The notes beneath the pieces were generated by a model. It was not told where the DNA came from and did not search any database. It saw nothing but the letters and a program-made list of their open reading frames with translations. A DNA stretch of 64,000 nucleotides from Anaeramoeba flamelloides (lineage: Eukaryota; Metamonada; Anaeramoebidae): the NCBI GenBank assembly GCA_027625915.1, contig JANTQA010000047.1, positions 13,950,001 to 14,014,000 of the forward strand, read 5' to 3'. Below are positions 25,063 to 36,516 of this stretch, piece after piece. Position 1 is the stretch's first letter, and every line of letters starts with the position of its first letter. Made by a program: the position numbers and the translations under genes.

Positions 25063-26510
25063 AAAATTTTGTTTATAGGGAAAATTAAAAAAGTACGAAA
25101 TTCGTGCGTTTCAACCAGGTCGTTTCAAGATTTTTTTCGAAAATACATGCTTACTAAAAATTCATTTATTTGTTTTAGTATATTTTAAAAGATACTTCAT
25201 AACTGAAAACAAAAAATTCAATAAATGAAAAAAAAAAAATAATTGAAATAATTGAAAGTATAATTTATTGAAGATATTTATTTAGACCCGTTATCAAAAA
25301 AGTAATTATCAAAAAAATGATGTAATTAAATATATTTAGATGTAATGAAATACTATTTAAAAATAAAATCTTTGATCGATCACAAAAAAAAAGTATAAAC
25401 AAAAAAAAAAAAAAAATCAATTAAATTCTAATGATTTTTAATTAAATTTACCAGATATTGTGATTTAAACCTTCTCTTCACATGGATTGAGTTCTGTAAT
25501 TTCATTTTCCTTGGTTCATCAATTTTCCCTTGTTATGTGAAATTAACTAAATATTACAATAGAATGTTTAAATTTAATAGAGAAATACTAATAGAATTCC
25601 TAACCGTAATTTAAAAAGTGAAAAGAGTTATCACGTATACTACCACACCATTTAGATTTGTTTCCATCATTTAACAAAGAAATATTTTATAAAATAGTGA
25701 AATAGTAATTTTGGATCAAAAACAACAAAAGAAAATGTTTGAAAACAATTTTGTAAAAAAATAAAATAAAAAATGAATTTATTTTTAAAATAAAACATAC
25801 TTTTTGATTCTAAGAAAATAACTATTAAGAAACCATAAATGTGAGAATGGGTTATGTAAAAAAACAAGTTTAAAATCATTTTATAGTCTCAAAAAAAAAT
25901 ATAATTGTCTTGGTCTTAAGTTAAAGGGGAAGTCTTCTCATGTAAAAAAATTACTGATCACATTTTCCAAATTATAAATTGCAAAAAAAATTTTTTTAAG
26001 TTATTAATTTTTAATTTTTTTTTGTGATCAATAAAAAAAAATTAAATTTAAATTATATTGGGTTATGGTTTATTATGTTGAATGGGGTCTAATCACAATT
26101 CAAAAATATTGGGTAAGTTAATATAATTTTGAATCAGTAAAATAGTGAAAATTTGAACACTTTTCAAGCACAAATGGTAATTTTTTTGAAAAAAATATTC
26201 TTTTTCTCAGTATTTAAAGAGTTTAAAATTTCAAAGTTTGTTATTTGAAACCCACTTTATGTGTTTTTGAATTTTTAAAAATAGACGATTAAATCATTTC
26301 CTTGGTTTTAAAACCAAAACCTCCACTTCGATGTGAAATTGCTAATTCCTATTTTTTAACTCTTTTAAGAGACTTATATACTCCCTATATTAAATTGTTA
26401 GTTTTCGTAGTTTTATAGTTTTTTCATATCCCAGAAATGAAAAGTGTGATTTCAAAAGAATTCGAGGACTTTTTCAAAAAACAAAAAATGAAAAAACGAA
26501 TGAAACCAAA
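25063..26510. other. Intergenic, no gene seen
   Basis: AT-rich DNA without a recognised exon. Short open frames here are low-complexity. Confidence 0.35.
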
Positions 26511-26618
26511 TATATATATATATATATAAGTCGAAAAAACGCGATTTTCTAAGTTTTTCGCCGTTTTAAAATAAAAAAACGTAATACCTGTGATATATAT
26601 ATATATATATATATATAT
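26511..26618. repeat. (TA)n tracts enclosing a 64-bp CpG-containing insert
   Basis: (TA)n at 26511-26528 and 26593-26618 flank AGTCGAAAAAACGCGATTTT..ACGTAATACCTGTGA. Read in reverse it starts TCACAGGTAT, the same as the insert at 24421. The two are therefore related units in opposite orientation. Confidence 0.7.
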
Positions 26619-26839
26619 TTAAAACCATTTTACAAACAAATGAATATATCAATAGTATTCGCACATACATTTCACCAAAACAAATGATTTTCTTTTTTAT
26701 TTTTATCGAATTTTCCCTTTGAAATTTCAACAAACAAATCTTCAAATTCATTAATTATTTTTGATCAGTTGAAAAAAAAAAGATCGAAAATCTATACAAT
26801 TAAAAATTTAAACGAAAATCTTTTTCAAACAAAAGGGTA

Positions 26840-27281
26840 CAGTCTTTCCAAGTCTACCATAAAATTGTATATAAAACACGATTGAGTTTTCTATTCCTAT
26901 TTTCTATTTATAAAAAATTCCAAAATAAGAGTTAATATTCCAAAAAAATTTTCAATAAATAAACTATTATTCAAATTTTTGGAAATCGAAAAAAAAAATT
27001 CAAGATCCCATGAAACTTCAAAATTATCAGTTCAAAGAAATTCAAAAAAATATCAATATTTACTGATCTTTAAAAATTTACCATTTCTGAACAATATTTT
27101 AAAGTGCTTCATGAATCTTCAATTTTTTTTTTACTGTTTCAAAAATTTGAATAATAGTTCATTTATTGAAAATTTTTTTTGAATATTAACTCTTATTTTG
27201 GAATTTTTTATAAATAGAAAATAGGAATAGAAAACTCAATCGTGTTTCATTTAAACTTTTATGGTAGCCTTGGAACGGCTG
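26840..27281. mobile_element. Large palindromic TA-flanked element, 442 bp
   Basis: TA at 26838-26839 and 27282-27283. The left arm CAGTCTTTCCAAGTCTACCA..AACACGATTGAGTTTTC and the right arm are reverse complements over roughly 150 bp, almost perfectly in the inner part (26875-26970 against 27150-27250). The central 150 bp differ. Such an arm-to-arm match suggests a recent fold-back element. The ends are shared with 22363-22781. Confidence 0.8.
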
Positions 27282-27289
27282 TACACCTC

Positions 27290-29766
27290 CCTAATCATTA
27301 ATAGCATCGAATTTGATTGTTAATAAGATAATTACTGTTAGTGATTTTCATTTTAATTATTCAGTTTTTCAATTTTTTGGTTTTTTTTATTTATGGATAT
27401 TGAACAGTTCAAAAATGAAAAAACAAGATAACTAGAAATCAATTTGGAAATAATCTACCAGTGTATAAATAGAAACAGTTTAAGTTTGATTTCGAATGAG
27501 CTAGATATAGGAATTAAGCAAGAACGTTATTGAATTGATGCATGAAAAAAAGAAAATTAGAAATTAAGAAAAAACATTCCAACACCTACTAAAGGAATTG
27601 TGGCTTTATCTTGGAGATAAGAGTTTAAATAAAAAAAGTTTGATTTGTTAAGAATTATCAATAAAATGGTTAGAATTTTTTTCAATTCGCCTAGTATTCA
27701 AAGGTTGTTATTGGGTTGATAATTTTATTTTGCTTTACAATTTACAAAACGAGATTTCTCATTTCAAATAAAAGTAAATATCAATTTTTAAAATATTGGA
27801 TTTTTATTTTTATTCTTTTGTTTTAGTGAGTTTTAAAAATTCGGTAGAGTGTTTTTTTTATGTATTAAAGCGTTTCTAAGATTTTAGAATGATACCACCA
27901 TTAATTTGATTCAATTATGAATAATTCTTGAAAGTTTTTGTGTTCATTTATTTGAAAAAGAGTTTATTTTTAAAAAACAGAATTTGATTGTACAAAAAAT
28001 ATCACAGTATCACAAAACATTATTTTTTATAAGATACTCAAAAATTGTTTTTTATATTTTTATTTTTATTGGGTTTCAAAAAGGTAATTATTGACAATTT
28101 ATTATTTTTTTTTTTTTTTTCCTAAATCCAAATTGATGAGTCCAAGAATAATAGATTGGTAGGTGTTCAAGAATAAAATTTAAATTTTTTTGGTGGAGAA
28201 GAGAATCTTGATTTACTTTTTAGTCAATTATTTAAATGAAAAAAATAACTTTTTGAAAAGCAAAAAATAAAAACCAAAAATAATTATAAATTTCAATCAA
28301 AAACCTACAAACCACATTTTTTTAAACTTTAACTCTCAATAAATTAGTCTTACACTCATCAATTTGGATTTAGGAAAAAAAAAATAATCGATTGTAAAAA
28401 AATACCTATTTTAACCACTATTAAAACCCATATCAGGTACAAGATCGATTATCTAAGAGCCAAATTAACAACTCATCACCTTGACACAGGATAATCTTAT
28501 TTTAAATTCCAGGGATTGTAAACATTAAATATTATTTAACTCTAAAAAATTTTGAAATAATTAAAAATAGAAATAAACAAATGGATAATTTGTTCTGTAA
28601 ATTTCATATTTTAATTCATTTTTCTTTTATTGTTTTATCAAGGGATTTTCAAAGAAAGGGAGTGAAATTTGTACTTTTTCTGTTTGTTTGTTGTTTTTAT
28701 TTTGATATTCTATACCTTGGGTAAACTAAGAATCCTAAATCAAAGATCAGATTTCAGAATTTAAAAAATAAATAATCAGTTGAAAATTAAACCCATTTAA
28801 TAATCAAATACCCAGAACAAATTGGTATTCAAAAACAATTACATTTTTATAACAGTAAATTTTACCTGTTTTAAGCCTTTTAGGAGAAAAAAATATAATG
28901 TTCTCGTCAAAGTAAAAATTCTTTTATATTTATTGAATATGGGAAAATATTTTTTTACAAATTTGGTTTATCGCCTTTTCTTAAATTTAACTTTTTAAAA
29001 ATCAACACCAACACCTAATTTTAATTCCGATCAAAAGATGTTGTCTTTTGAGAAAGGTTGTAAGAATAAAATAAGAAATTTTTTTTTAATAGTTATTTTG
29101 GTTTTTGGGACCCTTTTATTGAATAGCACAAATATTTGATCAATTTGGAGTTTAATAATATCAAAAAAAATCATGTGAGAGTCAAATTTAATAAATGTTC
29201 AATTTAAGAAAAACAGTTTTCTCAACTAAGAAAAATAATACAAGTCAAAGATTTTTGATCAAAATTTCTTGTAAAAAGCAACATAAAAAAAAAATCAAAA
29301 ACTAGTCTTCAAGTCAATTTATTGAACTTGACTTGTTTCAACAAGTTTTAATTTTATGTTCGTATTTTATTTTTTCTTTTTAGCATCAATCCTCGTTAAA
29401 AAAAATCGTTTTTTGTTCCTGTAACATTGATCAAATCTTCCTTTTTTTGTGATCATATTTTTCAGCTAAAAAAAAAACCCAACATTGAATTTATTAAAAA
29501 TTTACTGGTTTATCCTTTACAGTTTCTCTTATTGTAAACCACTCCAAAGTCCAATCATTGTTAGAAAAAAATGGGTGAAAAAAAAGGTTAATTCTTTTGA
29601 TTTTTAGTCCTACTTTGGAAATAATCTCTTCTCTTTTACTGTTTTTTGATCTTCAAAATACCATCTCAACATTTTTTTCCATTTGAACTTTCAAATATTT
29701 TTTAATTGGATCAAAAAAAGGTGTTAATTTGGAATTTTTGAAAAAAGTTTGTTCCATAATTACAAG
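27290..29766. other. Intergenic upstream of the homeobox gene
   Basis: No exon is recognised. It contains the inverted repeat at 28101-28388 (separate entry). The 400 bp before the homeobox ATG are AT-rich without an identifiable core promoter motif. Confidence 0.4.
28101..28388. repeat. Inverted repeat, 35-40-bp arms
   Basis: The left arm TTCCTAAATCCAAATTGATG(AGT) at about 28117-28141 is matched in reverse complement at 28353-28388 (ACTCATCAATTTGGATTTAG). T or A runs lie outside both arms. It is a possible MITE remnant. Confidence 0.55.
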
Positions 29767-32067
29767 ATGATGAGTCAATCAAATTCCTCAGAATTTATGA
29801 GCAGCAAGATCAGAATAAATGATGAAGAAAATATTGATTTCCAAAACCTCAATAACCAATTTGATGAGCATTTAGAAACAATTCATTATCCAAAGGCTGT
29901 TGTAAAACCTCAGGGTTTCAGTTTAAAAAAATACCTTCAAAGAGATTGTAAAGAGAGAAAGAAAATTATTTTTTCGAATTTTTATCGAAATAGACTTTTA
30001 TCAAAAGAAGATGAAAGAGAAAAATTTGGAGATGAGAACAGTGTCCAAAAAAAAGAAGAAGGGAGCTATTCAAAAGAAGTTAACGTTCCAGTTGTTGAAA
30101 TGAAAAAAGGATCCACAAAACATAGAGAAAAAGAAAAAGAAAAACATTTTGAATTGAAAAAACAATCAGAAGAAGAAATAAAACAAGAAGTAAATGAAAA
30201 TTTCGAATTATACGAAGAAGAATCAGAAGAATCCTATTTAAAGGAAGAAGAAGAAGAGGAGGAAGAAGAGGAAGAGGAAGAGGAAGAAGAAGAAGATAAG
30301 AAAAACAAAAACAAAATCGAAGAAGAAGTAAACATTTCGGTTGTTGAAATGAAAAAAGGATCCATGAAATATAGAGAAAAAGAAAAAGATTTTGAATTGA
30401 AAAAACAATCAGAAGAAGAAATAAAACAAGAAGAATGGGAAAATTACGAGTTAGATGAAGAACAACCAAAAGAACCCTCTTTAAAGGAAGAATCAGAAGA
30501 ATCCTATTTAAAGGAAGAAGAAAAAACGAAAAACAAAAACAAAATAAAAGAAAAAGTAAACATTTTGGTTTTTGAAATGAAAAAAGGATCCATGAAATAT
30601 AGAGAAAAAGAAAAAGATTTTGAATTGAAAAAACAATCAGAAGAAGAAATAAAACAAGAAGAAAATGAAAATTACGAATTATACGAAGAAGAATCAAAAG
30701 AACCCTATTTAAAAAAAAAAGAAGAAATTAGCAACCTTCTGTCGTATGAAGAAAAAGAGAATAATGGGGGAAAAAAAACAGACACCCAAACAATTAAGAA
30801 TCTTCTTGAGGACTACGAACAGTTAAAAAAAGAATTTAGCAAATTGTTGTTGTCTTTGGGCGAACAAAATCTTTTTTGTAATCAACTAAATGAAATTACA
30901 ACCAACTCGACACTTTTCAAAACAATACTTTCTGAAATAAGCGAATTTAAAAAGAGGAAAGAAAAAAGCGTTAATGTATTAAATTCTGAAAATGTAAAAG
31001 AAAACGAAAAATTCAAAATTGAAAAAGAAGATCACAAAGCAGACAAAAAGGAAAAAGAAAAAGAAAAAGAAAGAGAAAGAGAAAGAGAAAGAGAAAGAGA
31101 AAAAGAAAAAGAAAAAGAGAAAGAGAAAGAGAAAGAGAAAGAACCAAAAATAGAAGCAACAAATAAAAACACCCATTTTATATCTACTGCCTCACAAAAA
31201 GGCATTGAGTATCGAGAAAAAATTAAAAACAAAATGCTCTCAGTTATGGTACAATTTGACTTTTCCTACATCTTTTTATTTGTTGAATTTTTAATGAAAT
31301 ATACTCTAACATGGGAAAAGATTGAAAAAATTCGAAATCGCTACATGGACTCCCTTGAAAAGTATTCAAATCACGACACTCGTTTTAAAACAACAACTTT
31401 TAATTATTTTAAAGAGATCTCGACAGAAAAATTTAATAAAATTCTCGGATTTTTGTATAAGCACGCAATTCAACAATTAAATGATCTTTGTACAAACAAA
31501 AATCCAATTTACATAAACCAAAAGCAAAGAAACGTAAAATTCAATGATAATTTGCTAAAAAACAACCAAAAAAGTCCAAATATTTTTCATTGGAAATCAA
31601 AAGAGATAAATAAACAAGAAAATAAATTAAACTTTGGAATTTCAAAACAGGAGGAACAAAAGGGAAATGGAAATGGAAGGGAAAAAGGTAAAGAAAATGA
31701 AAATGAAAGGGAAAGGGAAAAGGAAAATAAAAAAGAAAAGGAAAAGGAAAGGGAAAAGGTAAGGAAAAGGGAAAAGGAAAAGGAAAATGAAAATGGAAAG
31801 GAAAAGGAAAATAAAAAAGTTGATGAAGGAGAATATAAAATCTCTCGGAAAAGATTACAAAAAACTAGCAAAAGAATTTTATTGAAATGGTTTAATAAAA
31901 ATGTGTTTTCAGATCGGGGACCTTACGCCACCCAATCCGAAAAAATTCAACTGGCAAATCAGACAAACCTTTCAATAAAACAAGTTTCTTCATTTCTGGG
32001 TAACCAAAGAAGAAAATGGAAAAAAAAAGTTGAAAGAGGCGAAGTGATTGTTAATTGGATTATTTAG
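29767..32067 (+). CDS. Homeobox (TALE/KN-like) protein with long charged repeats, 766 aa
   Basis: The homeodomain lies at the extreme C-terminus (about residues 693-752): KRILLKWFNKNVFSDRGPYA, then TQSEKIQLANQTNLSIKQVS and SFLGNQRRKWKKK. The LLKWF start, extra residues before PYAT, LANQTNLSIKQV and N-x-R in helix 3 fit Homeobox_KN (TALE) proteins, which are nuclear DNA-binding regulators. The helix-3 positions usually W-F are F-L, which is unusual. The preceding 600 residues are low-complexity: a segment with VEMKKGS..REKEK..FELKKQSEEEIKQE is repeated three times (encoded near 30076, 30331 and 30559), and long Glu, Lys-Glu and Arg-Glu runs follow. Between them, about 485-590 looks globular (QFDFSYIFLFVEFLMKYTLT). 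The start is the first ATG in frame at 29767, with a second directly after it. No intron is needed. It ends in TAG. Confidence 0.85.
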   Translation: MMSQSNSSEFMSSKIRINDEENIDFQNLNNQFDEHLETIHYPKAVVKPQGFSLKKYLQRDCKERKKIIFSNFYRNRLLSKEDEREKFGDENSVQKKEEGSYSKEVNVPVVEMKKGSTKHREKEKEKHFELKKQSEEEIKQEVNENFELYEEESEESYLKEEEEEEEEEEEEEEEEEDKKNKNKIEEEVNISVVEMKKGSMKYREKEKDFELKKQSEEEIKQEEWENYELDEEQPKEPSLKEESEESYLKEEEKTKNKNKIKEKVNILVFEMKKGSMKYREKEKDFELKKQSEEEIKQEENENYELYEEESKEPYLKKKEEISNLLSYEEKENNGGKKTDTQTIKNLLEDYEQLKKEFSKLLLSLGEQNLFCNQLNEITTNSTLFKTILSEISEFKKRKEKSVNVLNSENVKENEKFKIEKEDHKADKKEKEKEKEREREREREREKEKEKEKEKEKEKEPKIEATNKNTHFISTASQKGIEYREKIKNKMLSVMVQFDFSYIFLFVEFLMKYTLTWEKIEKIRNRYMDSLEKYSNHDTRFKTTTFNYFKEISTEKFNKILGFLYKHAIQQLNDLCTNKNPIYINQKQRNVKFNDNLLKNNQKSPNIFHWKSKEINKQENKLNFGISKQEEQKGNGNGREKGKENENEREREKENKKEKEKEREKVRKREKEKENENGKEKENKKVDEGEYKISRKRLQKTSKRILLKWFNKNVFSDRGPYATQSEKIQLANQTNLSIKQVSSFLGNQRRKWKKKVERGEVIVNWII
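30076..30700 (+). repeat. Imperfect tandem coding repeat in the homeobox gene
   Basis: Three units spaced 255 and 228 bp apart each encode VEMKKGS or FEMKKGS, then REKEKDFELKKQSEEEIKQE, then Y..E.....YLK. The variable part between units is poly-Glu. The units are similar at the DNA level too, indicating recent expansion. Confidence 0.85.
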
Positions 32068-32664
32068 ATTCCCAAAAAAATATTTTTTTGTGAATATTAA
32101 ACAAATTTGATATCCGATAAACTGATATTATGTCAACTTGGAGATTATTTAAAGCTTCGTTTATATTGGAATTGCAAAATCTGAAATCCCGTGTTTGATG
32201 AGAAGAAAAGATGTGTTTAAATTACAGTAGTTCTCAAATCTATTTTATCAATTTACTCTTGGATTGAGTTGAATAAACATGTAAAAATTTTTCAATTTGG
32301 ATAAAAAAAAATTAAGAAAATAGAAAATATAAATTAATGGTAAATTATTCAAAGAAAATCATTTTAAAAAATTCACACATTTTTAATTAATTAGCCTACC
32401 CTCGCATAATTAAACCCACTATATCAAACAAAATGAATTGCAAAAAATGATAGGAGCTATGAAATATGTGAAAAGTTTATTTTTAATACAAATTTTCGAA
32501 AAAAAAGGGTGTTAATTTAAAAAGAACAAATAAATAAATCATTTTTTTCCTTTCTAATTTAAATTAAATTTTATTTTTTGAAGTGTATAATTTGATTATT
32601 TATCTATTATTTTTATTTATTTTCGACCATATATATATTCCTTAATATATATAATAATATATAA

Positions 32665-32699
<35 letters not shown>

Positions 32700-33266
32700 C
32701 TTAACCCCCAAATAACATAATTACCTTTCACATAAAATTTATTTTTTGATTGTTATGAAAATATTCAAAGATATTGAATTTATAAATTATTATCTTTGAA
32801 AATTATATAATTAAAAATGGTTTGAACAAGAACTTTAATCTCAAAAAATCACTTGTAAAATATTTTTTAACATTTGAAAAATTTTTGTTATTTTTCCATC
32901 GAAATTTATCAAAAAAATGATTTATTATTTTTTTGTGAATATTTTTACTAAAGATCAAAAACTTCCAAGTTTTAATGATTAAAACATACCATTCTTAACT
33001 GGAAATAATTTGGTAACTTTGCATTCCAACACAACCAAAAGGTTCAAATTTGTTTTTATAAATAATTTATTAATTACAAAAGTTATGATAAAATAAAACG
33101 ATAATTAATTTTATCTATTGGTTTTGTCCAATGGTAATATAACTTAATTTTGGATTTTGTTATTTTAAATCTATATTAGTATCAGTTAGAAAATAAATAT
33201 TTTTTAAAATATTACAATTTTAATAATTGATATTTATAAAATACAATTAGTGTCTTTTTATTAAAT
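32068..33266. other. Intergenic between homeobox gene and 5S rRNA
   Basis: No exon is recognised. A (TA)n tract with interruptions lies at 32630-32697. Confidence 0.4.
32630..32697. repeat. (TA)n microsatellite with interruptions
   Basis: TATATAT runs at 32630-32660 and 32668-32697. The block is bounded on both sides by ATTCCTTAA, so a short direct duplication surrounds the TA block. Confidence 0.8.
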
Positions 33267-33387
33267 GTATTCGGCCATACCCAATTTAATAATCCTGGAC
33301 ACATTCCGAACCCAGAAGATCAACGAATTGAGGGCTAAGCTAGTTAGTGAGATGGGGAACCTCTCGCGAACACTTGGTGCTGAATAC
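33267..33387 (+). rRNA. 5S ribosomal RNA
   Basis: The 121-nt sequence begins GTATTCGGCCATACCC and ends GGTGCTGAATAC. GTATTC pairs with GAATAC to close helix I. Conserved 5S blocks are in order: CGGCCATA, CATTCCGAACCCAGAAGAT(C), GGGCTAAGCTAGTTAGTGAG (box A/intermediate element region of the internal promoter), ATGGGGAACC and CTTGGTGCTG. The length is the normal eukaryotic value. Transcription by RNA polymerase III from internal elements is expected from family knowledge. The gene stands alone: neither a second copy nor other rDNA is visible in the window. Confidence 0.93.
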
Positions 33388-33397
33388 TTTTTTTTTT
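33388..33397 (+). terminator. RNA polymerase III terminator of the 5S gene
   Basis: Ten T residues begin directly after the last 5S base, the usual Pol III stop signal. Confidence 0.8.
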
Positions 33398-33829
33398 GTA
33401 TCAATTTTTTTTCCTAAAAAATGATCTCAATACTCTAAAAAATTTAAATAATTTTTTTACATCTAAATAAATAACATCAAACTTGATTCAGATCTAATAA
33501 AAATAATATTTTAATTGGCTACTAATGATCATATTGTAACTATATTTACTTGACTCTACAATATTCATTTTTAATATCCTTAAACAATCAATTATACGAT
33601 TTTTTTACTAATGGTTACACAATAACAACTTTCATCATAGAAATTTTATTATACTACTATTTTTAAAAATCTAAAAATAAAAACACCAAATAATAGTATT
33701 AAAAATATTAAATAAACCTTAATAGAAATTCGAAAAGTAAATATATTTTTCATTTTCCAATTATAAAGATTAACTCAATAATCCTCAACTTAAACCTAAA
33801 ATCATTAATTTTCTTAATTGTTTGTTAAG

Positions 33830-34200
33830 TAAATTCGTACCATCAATATTTTTCGAATTCTTCAGAAATAAATTTATAAAAGAATATATTAGTTAATTAT
33901 TGAATTTCGTTAAAAAAATTGAAATTTTTAGTAACTAATTTAACTTTTGATGACTAATTTAAGAAAGGTATTTTGCAATTTTGGAGTCTGAATATAGATA
34001 AACCAACCTTTAAATTTATTGTGAATGCAGATTTTTTATTGAAATTGTTGGTGTTTCTTACTAAAACAAGTGAATAATTTTTAATTGTTTGGATCAACAA
34101 ATAATAATACTTTACGAATCAAAATTTTCGAGATACATGAGCTGTATAGCACAAATATGATTACATTTAATAAAAACCTACATTAATCTTAAACTTCTCA
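33830..34200. repeat. Dispersed repeat, inverted relative to copy at 63405-63800
   Basis: In reverse complement this stretch aligns block by block with 63405-63800. Shared are TATTTGTTGATCC, AACAATTTCA, AATTTAAAGGTT, AATATTCAGACT, ATACCTTTCTTAAATT-like and ATTAACG/ACTAAT blocks. Divergence is substantial and no frame is open across it. Probably two remnants of one transposon. Confidence 0.55.
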
Positions 34201-34245
34201 TTGATAGACACTAATCTATAAATGTACTAAAAAATTTATTAATAA

Positions 34246-34850
34246 TATATAAGGTATTTCCAAAAAAGTGGGAAAATTTTTTTACATTTCATAAAAAATC
34301 ATCTTTGTTAGTGAAAGTATTCATTAATTGACATTACCGAATTAGGTTTAATATTTATACAGATTGAATAAATGGTTTAGGTATTTATTTCAAAATATGT
34401 TGTTTGAAATATTTCAAAAAAATGAAAAAAAAACAAATAGCACTTTTTTGGTGAAAACACTGTACGGCCAATTTCAATAAAAAACTGGAAATAAGGAAAG
34501 GGTACACATGTTTTTTTCAAACACTAAAACGCATTTTTATATTTTAAATTCTATTTGAAAAATTGTTGTAATTAAAAAGTTATGAAAATGATTTTTTTTT
34601 GATCAAAAAAAAAAAATAATAAACACCAATTTTTACACCTAAAAAATATCAGTTAAAATTGAGATCAGAAATTTTAATATCTTTTATTTATGTAATATAA
34701 TATAAAGAAACAAATTGAGTGATTAAAAAGAATCAATAAATGGCAGTTCATGATTTTAGATATACAAATACTTTTTTGAAAGTTTATTTTAAAAGATCTG
34801 TTTTAAAATAAATTTACCCCACTTTATTGGAAAAAGTTTATATAGATCGA
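34246..34850. mobile_element. Inverted-repeat element related to 53930-54520
   Basis: The left end TATTTCCAAAAAAGTGGGAA and the reverse complement of the right end TTTTTCCAATAAAGTGGGGT match over about 25 bp. Internally, TAAACACCAATTTTTACACC, AAAAATATCAG and ATATCTTTTATTTATGTAAT are found in reverse complement at 54050-54190. Non-coding. Confidence 0.5.
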
Positions 34851-34869
34851 TACACGTAAATATACTGTC

Positions 34870-35581
34870 TTAGAGTATCGTATCATACATAGATTTTCAA
34901 GAATTACGAGGAATTGAGTAAAATCAAAGAATTATATACTTCTTCAAAATAAAAAATCAACATATGAAAAATTGAATATCAATTTTTATTATGGATTATT
35001 CATTTTTTATTCATTATTGGTCATTTTTTATTGTATTTATATATCTAATATGAATTCTGGGATATATTTTTTCACTATTACCTGGGAAATAATATTATTA
35101 TTTTTCATTTTGCAATTTTTATTTTTTTTCTCCTTCACTTTTCTTATTGATTTTTCTTTTATCACACCCTTTTCTCTAAATAAATAAATAAAAATTTGCT
35201 AATTTTTCACTTTTTGATAACTTTACTTATAATAAACACTATTGAATAAGAAAATTATTTGTTCAAAAATAAATTCTTCATTTGTTTGGTTTTTGGCTCA
35301 TTTTTTAGTTTCTCAATAGCAATGAAATAGAGTTTTTTTTGTGTACCAAATAATTTTTTATTGAAGTAAAATCAATAGTTTAAAACTGAATTTTCCAATT
35401 GGAAATAAGAATAAACAAGCAATTATTTCGATAAACTATTTAAAGTGTTAGAGTGAATTTAAATTTAGTATTAAATGGGAAATGATTTTATAGGATATTT
35501 TTTTATTCTCTATTATATATATTTTTTTATTACGAAAAAAATATCAACAATCACTTTTTTATTCTTCAATAAAAATAAATA
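34870..35581. other. Intergenic, no gene seen
   Basis: A 71-codon hydrophobic open frame (34972-35187) is low-complexity Phe/Ile-rich and is not credible as a gene. Confidence 0.35.
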
Positions 35582-35777
35582 CAGTGAGTTCCATTTTTAA
35601 GGCACAAACTTCAATGAAAGTTAAGGCAAAATAAAAATTTCAAATTAATGCACAAAATTCAGATTCTAGTAAAAATAAATTGTAAAAAAAAAAATTCCAA
35701 ATTTTGTACCTTAATTTGAGATTTTTTTGTGCCTTAACTTTTGTTTAAAATTTGTGTCTTAAAAGTGAAACTGACGG
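35582..35777. mobile_element. Palindromic 196-bp MITE, copy 2
   Basis: The same family as 2990-3185. TA flanks (35580-35581 and 35778-35779); ends CAGTGAGTTCCATTTTTAAG and AAAGTGAAACTGACGG; centre ATTCTAGTAAAAATAAATTG. Confidence 0.8.
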
Positions 35778-35784
35778 TAATTGT

Positions 35785-36481
35785 TTCAATTTTTAAAATA
35801 CTAGGTTTTTAAATATGTAGAATTATTTAAAACTGAATTATGATATCAGATTTAATTTGGAGTTGTTCTTGAATACTAAAAGGTATTTTTTTTAATAAAA
35901 AGAATTTTTTACCTTACTGAAACTAGAGCTTTATGACCTTATAAAAATCTTACAAACTATTATTGTGAAATATATAAATAATACTGTAACAATTACTTGA
36001 GCCAAGAGAAAGAATAGTTTAAGGTGTTTTTTTTATACAGTCGAATAACTTTTTATTATCATTTTAAAAGAAACAAACTTGAACAATAAATTTTAAAAAA
36101 ATGAATTTTAAATAAAGATGTAAATGAATTTAATTTAAACACAAATAACGAAAAAGTTCTTCCAGACTCCACTCTTAAACAAAAGGGGTTAATTAAAAAT
36201 AATAATAAAACGTTACCATTTAATTTGTTTTATAGTAATAGTATTTGTCAAAATTCATGTCTGAAATAAAAAAAAAATAGTTTAAATTTTTGTGTTTAAA
36301 CCCAAAAAATCTTTTGCTAAACAATCATATAGAAAAAAATTAAATAAAGAAAGCGAAAAATCTTTGAAAAAAATCGTACTTTTTCATTTTTGGTAAATAC
36401 ACAAATCTGAAAATAATTGTTATCAATTTTTTATTAATTTTTGACGATCGAAAAAAAAAGAAAAATATAATATATCTAATT

Positions 36482-36516
<35 letters not shown>

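Noticed and set aside
29749-29766. Upstream start (TTG) for the homeobox protein
   Set aside because: Eukaryotic genes start at ATG; the first in-frame ATG is at 29767.
30080-30697. 205-codon antisense frame in the homeobox gene
   Set aside because: It is the Leu/Phe-rich shadow of the Glu/Lys repeat on the other strand.
34972-35187. Small hydrophobic membrane protein
   Set aside because: Composition is just AT-rich DNA read as Phe/Ile/Leu, with no conserved motif or context.
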